DNA from: DATFLS01 sp964413425
Lineage (GTDB): Bacteria > Fidelibacterota > JAANXI01
Length of the DNA stretch: 5,711 nt
Assembly (NCBI GenBank): GCA_964413425.1
Contig: CAYPST010000169.1
Span: 1-5,711 of the forward strand
Reading direction: 5' to 3'
Part shown: piece after piece, positions 1 through 4,927 of the stretch
How positions within the stretch are numbered: position 1 is the stretch's first letter
Layout: the number at the start of each line of letters is the position of its first letter
Made by a program: the position numbers and the translations under genes
The notes under the pieces: generated by a model
What the model was told of the DNA's origin: nothing
Seen by the model: the letters and a program-made list of their open reading frames with translations, nothing else
Database searches by the model: none

Positions 1-11
1 CGCCACGGTCG

Positions 12-52
12 AAAGCCCCGCAAATGCCTGTTAGAGATTGCGGGGCTTTTTT
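12..52 (+). terminator. Rho-independent terminator of an upstream + strand gene
   Basis: A perfect 12-bp stem is formed by AAAGCCCCGCAA (12-23) and TTGCGGGGCTTT (38-49), with a 14-nt loop, and the right arm runs into six consecutive T (47-52). This is the standard intrinsic terminator layout for + strand transcription, so it ends a gene lying left of the window. On the - strand only three T follow the stem, so termination of the convergent 97-303 frame here would be weak. Confidence 0.85.
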
Positions 53-96
53 ATCTCTCCCCCTGAGCCTTGGCATCGACATTCCATGTCCGGCGA

Positions 97-303
97 TCAG
101 CCTTCCCGATCCCCGGCCGCCTGCTCCCATACCAGGATGCCCTTTCCCGAATCCAGGAGCACCTTGTAGCGATACAAAACCTCCGCTTCAACATCCAAGA
201 TCTCGTCTTCGGTATCTAAGGCCTTCACTTCAGGATCCAGAAGACTCTTTCGGCCAGCTTCAATCCGTGCTGTTATGTGTAATTCCTCCCGCTGCGGACG
301 GAA
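97..303 (-). pseudogene. Start-less protein-like frame, probable 3' remnant of an unrecognised gene
   Basis: On the - strand a frame stays open for 68 codons, from just after an in-frame TGA (304-306) to a TGA at 97-99. The translation is strongly protein-like and charged: it reads RPQREELHITARIEAGRKS, then LLDPEVKALDTEDEILDVEA, then EVLYRYKVLLDSGKGILVWE, and ends QAAGDREG. There is no ATG, GTG or TTG in its first 25 codons; the first possible start, the GTG at 226-228, would discard a third of the frame. The simplest reading is the C-terminal part of a gene whose 5' end was lost, with the break somewhere between 304 and the racemase stop at 431. The acidic helical character resembles a cytoplasmic tail, but I do not recognise the family. 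It lies on the same strand as the racemase, 127 nt beyond that stop. It could also be a chance open frame. Confidence 0.4.
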
Positions 304-430
304 TCAATGGAGAATAATTTGATCAGCAGTATTACGCGAGGACACGATAAAATCGGTGTCCCTGCAGCAATGAGTAGTGTCCTGGGAAAATCTCTGATAC
401 TAAGGGCCATTAACGGCCTTGAAGGGATGG

Positions 431-1123
431 TTATTTCAGGGCATATTGCACAGCCGCCCGGGCATGAATGGCCGTGGTGTCAAACAACGGCACCTCGACA
501 TCATCCTGTTTGATTACCAGGGGAATTTCCGTACATCCCAGAATAATTCCCTCTGCTCCGCGCGCCACTAAATTACCGATAATTTCCTTGTATTTTTCTC
601 TGGAAGACTGGTGTATCTTCCCCAGACATAATTCATTATAGATCACCTCATGCACAATTTGTCTTTCCTCTTCACCGGGAATAATTACCTCTATTCTGAA
701 TTCTTCCATTAATCTGCCTGCGTAAAACTCTTCCTCCATGGTGAATCTGGTGCCCAGCAAGCCCACCTTGCTGATGCTCTTTTCCTGTATTTTTTCTGCG
801 GTGGCATCGGCGATATGGAGCAGCGGGATATGGATGCTTCGTTGAACTTCCGTTGCCATCTTATGCATGGTGTTTGTGCAAATGATAACGCAATCCGCTC
901 CTCCCTTCTCGAGATGTCGGGCCGCGGCTATCATGATCGCGGTTAATTGCTCCCAGTTCCCCTGATGCTGCAATTGCTCGATTTCTTCGAAATCAACGGA
1001 ATACATCAGACTTTTCGCAGAGTGCAATCCGCCGAGCCGTTCCTGAACGGTTTCATTGATGATGCGATAATATTCCACGGAAGATTCCCAGCTCATTCCT
1101 CCTATGAGACCGATGGTTTTCAT
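431..1123 (-). CDS. ygeA: Aspartate/glutamate racemase family protein (YgeA/RacX type)
   Basis: This 230-residue protein belongs to the PLP-independent Asp/Glu racemase superfamily, which inverts the alpha-carbon of amino acids using two acid/base residues. It begins MKTIGLIGGMSWES and carries GGLHSA, SVDFEEIE, CTNTMHK (residues 82-88), LLGTRFTME and GCTEIPLV (Cys197), in the order and spacing I recall for E. coli YgeA, itself about 230 residues. As in YgeA, the first catalytic position (C-N-T-x-H in classical racemases) is Thr83 with Cys82 next to it, while the second catalytic Cys197 is kept. E. coli YgeA has been described both as L-Asp/Glu-specific and as a broad-specificity racemase, so the substrate here is open. 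The ATG at 1121-1123 is preferred over the upstream TTG (1139-1141) because the family starts at MKTIG; no clear Shine-Dalgarno site precedes either. The gene starts 66 nt downstream of the phosphatase stop on the same strand, so co-transcription is possible. Confidence 0.93.
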   Translation of the reverse strand: MKTIGLIGGMSWESSVEYYRIINETVQERLGGLHSAKSLMYSVDFEEIEQLQHQGNWEQLTAIMIAAARHLEKGGADCVIICTNTMHKMATEVQRSIHIPLLHIADATAEKIQEKSISKVGLLGTRFTMEEEFYAGRLMEEFRIEVIIPGEEERQIVHEVIYNELCLGKIHQSSREKYKEIIGNLVARGAEGIILGCTEIPLVIKQDDVEVPLFDTTAIHARAAVQYALK

Positions 1124-1189
1124 AATCGTGAGAGTATGCAATATATGCGTGGCGTATATTCCTGTTGTTAATATGAAGCATAGGTTGTT

Positions 1190-2380
1190 TTAATTTTTCG
1201 CAGAATACGGGTATCTGACGTATGGTAGTGTTGAATCAGCCATGTGAAGTTCGATATTTTGAGGTACTTCAAACAGATTCTCTTCAGTTAACGGTTCGAT
1301 GTCCTGGTTATACCTGATTAAATTTTCACTGTCATCATAATCGGCTGTCAACACCGTGAATATTTTCATATGGGCGTCCGATTCGGCTGATTCGGGGAAG
1401 ACGTGGATCCATTTCACCTGGTTGTAGGAACCACTGAACAAGGTCCAGGGTTTGTCGTCATCGCTCGCCCGGGGTCTGGCGCCCCAGCTGCCTTCACCTG
1501 CAAACATGGTTCCGTTTTCATCGTCGCGAACAAAACCCATGTAGCCGTTTTCGGTGGAATCCGGCCTCAACGGATAGGTGATTTTATGCATGTGAGAATC
1601 ACCATCCAGCGAGAGATCCAGGCCATACTGATAAAACAGGTATGCCCACTGGTTATACTGATAATAATTTTCTGATTTGCCTGCTGTATGAGGAAAAAAT
1701 GGCTTGTGGTACCCGGCGATTTTAAATGTGTAATCCTGGTGTTGTTTCAGGTCATCCTGTAACCAGTCTCTCTGCGATCCCCCCTCCTCGATTTCGGAAT
1801 TGAGCTGGATCATGTGGAAATAGTTCTCACCGAATGACAGGGAATAATAGACCCTGGTACTGTCATCGTCCTGATACGGAGCATCGAAGATATAGGTCAT
1901 ATTCGCCATATCTCCGTTTTCATGGTTTCCATGGACCGGCACAATGGGTATCATTCTTCCATCAGTGGTTGTTGTCAGTTCATGCCAGTCACGCAGCCAT
2001 CTTCCCCACCTTTCCGGATTTGTGCCGTCTCCTGACGTAAAATCACCGTTAAAAATCACAAATAAAGGCCGAAGCTTCGCCACCACACGGTTTGAATTTC
2101 TTCCGGCTTCCAGCGGCCCGCCGGAGCTTTTNNNNNNNNNNNNNNNNNNNNNNNNNNNNNNNNNNNNNNNNNNNNNNNNNNNNNNNNNNNNNNNNNNNNN
2201 NNNNNNNNNNNNNNNNNNNNNNNNNNNNNNNGTGATGGTACTGGTGGGATCATCGTTCCAGACCAGACGGTATTTATCCGATGCGGCAAAATCTTCAGGG
2301 ACGCTCTGGCAGGCTTCAAACCCGACAATGATAACTATGGCCATTAACACGTATTTCAGTCGCATTTTTCTCATCCTCAT
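1190..2380 (-). CDS. Purple-acid-phosphatase-like metallophosphoesterase lipoprotein, interrupted by an assembly gap
   Basis: This looks like an exported phosphoesterase of the calcineurin-like/purple acid phosphatase fold, acting at the cell envelope. The N-terminus (MRMRKMRLKY then a hydrophobic stretch) ends in a loose lipobox FEAC, with Cys at residue 24. YRLVWNDDPTSTI then matches the opening strand of the Fn3-like N-terminal domain of such proteins. After the gap come FNGDFTSGDG (metal-binding Asp), VPVHGNHENGD (GNHE motif), GYHKPFFPH (metal-binding His) and DGDSHMHK, which replaces the common GHxH. The first metal-binding Asp normally lies just before KSSGG and is therefore hidden in the Ns. 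The ATG at 2378-2380 is chosen because GAGG sits 5 nt upstream; the frame extends to 2482, but that part is not signal-like. The frame across the gap is not proof of integrity, because the N count is arbitrary. The natural substrate is unknown. Confidence 0.88.
   Translation of the reverse strand: MRMRKMRLKYVLMAIVIIVGFEACQSVPEDFAASDKYRLVWNDDPTSTIXXXXXXXXXXXXXXXXXXXXXXXXXXXXXXXXXXKSSGGPLEAGRNSNRVVAKLRPLFVIFNGDFTSGDGTNPERWGRWLRDWHELTTTTDGRMIPIVPVHGNHENGDMANMTYIFDAPYQDDDSTRVYYSLSFGENYFHMIQLNSEIEEGGSQRDWLQDDLKQHQDYTFKIAGYHKPFFPHTAGKSENYYQYNQWAYLFYQYGLDLSLDGDSHMHKITYPLRPDSTENGYMGFVRDDENGTMFAGEGSWGARPRASDDDKPWTLFSGSYNQVKWIHVFPESAESDAHMKIFTVLTADYDDSENLIRYNQDIEPLTEENLFEVPQNIELHMADSTLPYVRYPYSAKN
2132..2231. 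other. Assembly gap of exactly 100 N inside the phosphatase gene
   Basis: One hundred consecutive Ns, a length commonly used for gaps of unknown size. The last known bases before the gap on the coding strand (AC, 2233-2232) fix a Thr whatever the third base, and coding resumes with KSSGG. The hidden part should contain most of the N-terminal beta-sandwich domain and the first metal-binding Asp. Confidence 0.99.
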
Positions 2381-2385
2381 TTTTT

Positions 2386-2389
2386 CCTC
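2386..2389 (-). promoter_or_regulatory. Ribosome binding site that sets the phosphatase start
   Basis: On the - strand GAGG is followed by five A and then the ATG at 2380. It favours this start over the ATGs at 2374 and 2365, and over the longer frame beginning at 2482. Confidence 0.5.
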
Positions 2390-2490
2390 GGTGTAAGTTT
2401 GGTATTTACCATACATGGGTCTATTCGGGAAATGCGGATACAGCGGAGAAGGAGTGAGATAGTGAAATGTGCCCTCCGGCATCTCGGAAT

Positions 2491-2518
2491 ATATTATGTA
2501 TCAGCGTCTTGTGTTCAA
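2491..2518 (-). promoter_or_regulatory. Candidate sigma-70-like promoter for the phosphatase-racemase pair
   Basis: On the - strand TTGAAC (2518-2513) and TAATAT (2496-2491) are separated by 16 nt; each matches its consensus at 4 of 6 positions. It would give a leader of roughly 100 nt before the phosphatase ATG. The region is AT-rich and correctly oriented, but the match is weak and no Bacteroidetes-type TAnnTTTG box was seen. Confidence 0.25.
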
Positions 2519-2663
2519 ATCACTCAATTATCGATCTGTGATAATTGTAGAATGTTTTATCTGAAGTTCAAAGCATTTTTCTATGAAAATTGATGTCATG
2601 TAACGTTGTGATAACCACCACACCATCTGTTCTGCTGTCAACGCACTGTCGAACGCCGGTTGA

Positions 2664-2893
2664 CCTCTCCCTCGATCCCTCTCCTTAGAAGAAGGAGAGG
2701 GATGATCACCCGGTGCTCTGCCCCGCAAAAAGAAGCGACTCCAAACCGCAGCTCTCCTAAAAAGGATAGAATGCACGTCCGAATTCGCTCTCAGACCAAA
2801 AGAAGCACGGTGGAAACCCCTCTCCCTATTATAGGAGTGGGGTTTCCCATAGGGATCATTGCCGGGAGGGGTGAAGTAGTTTTACCTGCTCCC
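2664..2893. repeat. Composite intergenic palindromic repeat (REP/MITE-like)
   Basis: Three substantial palindromes lie in tandem. The first is a perfect 12-bp stem, ATCCCTCTCCTT (2675-2686) with AAGGAGAGGGAT (2692-2703), with a 5-nt loop. The second pairs GGAAACCCC (2812-2820) with GGGGTTTCC (2839-2847) and continues inward, past a T/T mismatch, as CTCC/GGAG. The third pairs GGGAG (2864-2868) with CTCCC (2889-2893) around GGTGAA/TTTACC. A smaller hairpin lies at 2753-2769. Three related pyrimidine tracts of the form CCTCTCC occur at 2664, 2677 and 2818. None of the stems is followed by a T tract on the + strand, so they are not simple terminators. Open frames running through the block translate the palindromes and are not credible genes. 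The whole may be one dispersed repeat unit, but only one copy is visible here. Confidence 0.55.
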
Positions 2894-3315
2894 CTTAAAA
2901 AACACTCACGAACGTCATTATACCAAAGAAGCCAATGAAACTATGCTAAGCCACCACCTACCGCACCGCCTTATTCGGCCCATTAAACCTGATCCCTGCA
3001 CTGTGAAGTATCCAGAGGCCGGAGCGTACGATGATTTTCTGTTAGGTGACAACGTCTGTTCAATCACATCATACACAGAACAGTACATAAGAAGTAGTAC
3101 ACTTTTAAAACGAGCAAGAATGGTACATTTTTCACGACCTTTGATGCTCCAAGAATATGCTGTTTTTTACAGCAAAATTGTTTAAACTTTTCAAGTATCC
3201 TTCGAACACTCTCAATTCTTGTGATCTCACAGGAGGTTTTTACCCGGGAGAAAGAACAAATCATGGCGGCACGAATAGCATCATTTTTTCAGGATTGGAC
3301 TGTGCTCTATTATCC
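2894..3315. other. Intergenic stretch, no gene supported
   Basis: An AT-rich leader region upstream of the sialidase-like gene. An 80-codon frame starting with ATG at 2943 has no ribosome binding site and no recognisable domain. A 6-bp dyad, CTGTTC (3056-3061) with GAACAG (3078-3083), and a small hairpin GCTGT/ACAGC around five T (3159-3173) are present but too weak to name. A perfect AGGAGG at 3231-3236 has no start codon at a usable distance. I see no convincing promoter. Confidence 0.4.
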
Positions 3316-3320
3316 GGAGA
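3316..3320 (+). promoter_or_regulatory. Ribosome binding site favouring the start at 3329
   Basis: GGAGA lies 8 nt upstream of the ATG at 3329, a near-ideal spacing. The competing ATG at 3263 has only GGGAG at 12 nt and AGGAGG at 26 nt, and the GTG at 3221 has none. Confidence 0.45.
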
Positions 3321-3328
3321 TTTCTTCA

Positions 3329-4582
3329 ATGTCGTTTGTTCTGGGTCTGGTGGTGTTTTTCTGTATGCAGATTCCCTCTCTGCACGCCCAACCGGATTCT
3401 TCCTATCTTGCCCCTCCCCGGGTGGTGTCGAATCCGGGGCGGGAGTATTCCGGATCTCACCGGGCATTTCAGGGCATTCCAAGTCTGGCCGTCAGTCCGG
3501 AAGGCAGGTACTGGGCGACCTGGTATGCGGGAAAGACCCCGGGTGAGGACCGGAACAACTATGTGATTGTCGCAACCAGCGGTGATAAAGGCACGTCCTG
3601 GGAGTATGTCCACGTGGTCGATCCGGATGGCGCAGGACCGATCCGTGCATTCGATCCGCAGATATGGGTTGCTCCGGATGGGCGGCTGCGGACCTTCTGG
3701 GCACAGGCTATCGGTCACGAAGGCGCTCAGGCCGGGGTATGGACTATGCATACCGATGACCCGGATGCAGCACATCCGGGGTGGTCTTCGCCCAGACGAT
3801 TGACGGATGGGATCATGATGGGCAAACCCGCCGTCCTCTCAAGCGGTGAATGGGTGCTGCCGGCTTCCACCTGGGGAACCGAGAGGAGTGCCAAAATGGT
3901 GGTGTCCCGGGATCAGGGCCGGTCGTGGCACATTCGCGGAGCCGCCCATGTTCCCGGTGAGGTGCGCACTTTTGATGAACATCAAGTCATAGAGAGAAAA
4001 GACGGGGCATTATGGATGCTGGTACGTACAACCTATGGCATTGGCGAGAGTGTTTCCACGGACCGGGGCGAGACCTGGTCTCCGGTACAGCCGTCCGGCA
4101 TCCGGCATCCCTCTGCACGGTTTTTCATCCGGCGGCTGCAGTCAGGCAATTTGCTGCTGGTCAAACATGGCCCGATTCATGAGAAAACCGGACGCTCTCA
4201 CCTGACGGCGTTTCTGTCCGATGACGACGGTACATCGTGGACCGGCGGACTGCTTCTGGATGAACGAAACGGCGTCTCTTACCCGGACGGCCAGCAGACG
4301 CCGGACGGGGTCATACATATTATCTATGATTATTCCAGAACGGATGAAAAGGAAATCCTCATGGCCCGGTTTACGGAACAGGACATCATCTCCGGGTATC
4401 AGGATTCTCCGACGGTATCCCTGCGCATACTTGTTGACAAGGCCGTCCCGAATGGAGCCCCCCGGCTTAACAGCCGGGGTTCCTCCTTTGACTCCGCACA
4501 CAGGCGGAGTCTGGGCGGAATCCCGCCCAGAAGACCATTCATCCACGCTTTGACAAACGTGGTCTTCTGGATGGCGGGATAA
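3329..4582 (+). CDS. Secreted sialidase-family (BNR/Asp-box) protein with an aberrant C-terminal tail
   Basis: This 417-residue protein has the six-bladed sialidase-type fold of predicted neuraminidases (BNR_2 family). Residues 1-20 (MSFVLGLVVFF to PSLHA) form a signal peptide with probable cleavage after LHA, so it is exported; the n-region lacks a positive charge. Four Asp boxes are visible: SGDKGTSW (84-91), SRDQGRSW (193-200), STDRGETW (243-250) and SDDDGTSW (297-304). Family-typical segments are GIPSLAVSPEGRYWATWYAG, IRAFDPQIWVAPDGRL, FDEHQVIERKDGALWMLVRT and SYPDGQQTPDGVIHIIYD. The probable role is binding or cleaving a carbohydrate outside the cytoplasm; sialic acid specificity cannot be read from the sequence. 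Family-like sequence ends near ILVDKAVPNG (residue ~375). The remaining ~42 residues are translated from a block of palindromes and are probably not native. The start at 3329 is chosen for its ribosome binding site and signal peptide; 3263 or the GTG at 3221 are alternatives in the same frame. Confidence 0.85.
   Translation: MSFVLGLVVFFCMQIPSLHAQPDSSYLAPPRVVSNPGREYSGSHRAFQGIPSLAVSPEGRYWATWYAGKTPGEDRNNYVIVATSGDKGTSWEYVHVVDPDGAGPIRAFDPQIWVAPDGRLRTFWAQAIGHEGAQAGVWTMHTDDPDAAHPGWSSPRRLTDGIMMGKPAVLSSGEWVLPASTWGTERSAKMVVSRDQGRSWHIRGAAHVPGEVRTFDEHQVIERKDGALWMLVRTTYGIGESVSTDRGETWSPVQPSGIRHPSARFFIRRLQSGNLLLVKHGPIHEKTGRSHLTAFLSDDDGTSWTGGLLLDERNGVSYPDGQQTPDGVIHIIYDYSRTDEKEILMARFTEQDIISGYQDSPTVSLRILVDKAVPNGAPRLNSRGSSFDSAHRRSLGGIPPRRPFIHALTNVVFWMAG
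4454..4580. repeat. Dense palindrome block at the 3' end of the sialidase frame
   Basis: Four hairpins follow each other almost without spacing. CCCCGGCT (4460-4467) pairs with AGCCGGGG (4472-4479), and GGAG/TTCC extends the stem outward past a 2-nt bulge. GACTCCGC (4490-4497) pairs with GCGGAGTC (4504-4511). CTGGGCGG (4511-4518) pairs with CCGCCCAG (4523-4530). CAGAAGACCA (4528-4537) pairs with TGGTCTTCTG (4560-4569). Alternative pairings exist: ATCCCGCC (4520-4527) with GGCGGGAT (4573-4580) would stack on the last stem and exclude the third hairpin, and CCACG/CGTGG (4543-4547/4558-4562) competes with the top of the last stem. The block starts where sialidase homology ends. It may be an inserted repeat, the end of a degraded mobile element (IS200/IS605-type ends carry comparable GC hairpins), or a structured RNA. 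No transposase is nearby. Confidence 0.6.
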
Positions 4583-4635
4583 ATAAGATCAGTGATCATC
4601 CGGAATGCAACGGACTTTGAATCCGATGATTTACG

Positions 4636-4857
4636 TTATTTTTTATCTTGTAGCCGGTCTGTTGCAATCGAGTGGGTTCTGATAATTAGCCTCTCTCCCG
4701 GACCATCTCCTTCCAAAGTGATGGTGATTTTTACCGACACTCCCTGAACTCACTTCCCGCCCGCTCTGAAAATCCGACTCCTTATCTGCAGCAAGGTCTC
4801 ACTGAAATCTTTGTGCTCGTTAAATTTCTTGCAGAAACCGAAATGTTCGTGGATCAT
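4636..4857 (-). pseudogene. Two tiny same-frame ORFs separated by one TGA; small genes or a gene remnant
   Basis: Downstream of the desaturase on the same strand, an ATG at 4855-4857 opens a 35-codon frame starting MIHEHFGFCKKFNEHKDF and continuing SETLLQIRSRIFRAGGK to a TGA (4750-4752). In the same phase, after nine bases, a GTG (4738-4740) opens a 34-codon frame, MSVKITITLEGDGPGERL then IIRTHSIATDRLQDKK, ending in TAA at 4636. In the first part about 69% of third codon positions are G or C, against about 39% of first positions. That suits coding on this strand, as in the neighbouring genes, better than the overlapping + strand frame. A stop (4891-4893) bounds it upstream and no Shine-Dalgarno site is evident. 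It could be two micro-genes, one gene with a nonsense codon, or chance. I do not recognise the family. Confidence 0.3.
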
Positions 4858-4927
4858 ACCGGCATGCGGGTTAATGCCCTTGAAAGGGCTTCAAACCGTC
4901 AATATTCACACCTGTTTGAGAACCGAT

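Noticed and set aside
24..317. 97-codon + strand frame
   Set aside because: It begins inside the terminator loop and is Pro-rich with no domain; it is antisense to the better 97-303 frame.
402..420. Imperfect hairpin AAGGGCC/GGCCTT just past the racemase stop
   Set aside because: Six pairs with a bulge and no T tract on the - strand, so it is not convincing as a terminator.
2528..2776. 82-codon - strand frame in the intergenic region
   Set aside because: Much of it is the translation of the 2675-2703 palindrome, and there is no domain or ribosome binding site.
2660..2938. 92-codon + strand frame through the palindromic repeat
   Set aside because: The reading is made of repeat arms (many Pro, Arg and Lys) with no protein-like pattern.
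3056..3083. CTGTTC/GAACAG dyad as an operator
   Set aside because: Six-bp arms 16 nt apart occur by chance, and no promoter is placed next to it.
3159..3173. GCTGT/ACAGC hairpin as a terminator
   Set aside because: Only five pairs, and on the + strand it is followed by A, not T.
2943..3185. 80-codon + strand frame
   Set aside because: Parts look protein-like, but there is no ribosome binding site, no recognisable motif and no supporting context.
4399..4599. 66-codon - strand frame antisense to the sialidase tail
   Set aside because: It is the reverse reading of the palindrome block; the palindromes make both strands open, so it is not evidence of a gene.
4876..4889. GCCCTT/AAGGGC palindrome as the desaturase terminator
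   Set aside because: The stem is short with almost no loop, and there is no T tract on either strand.
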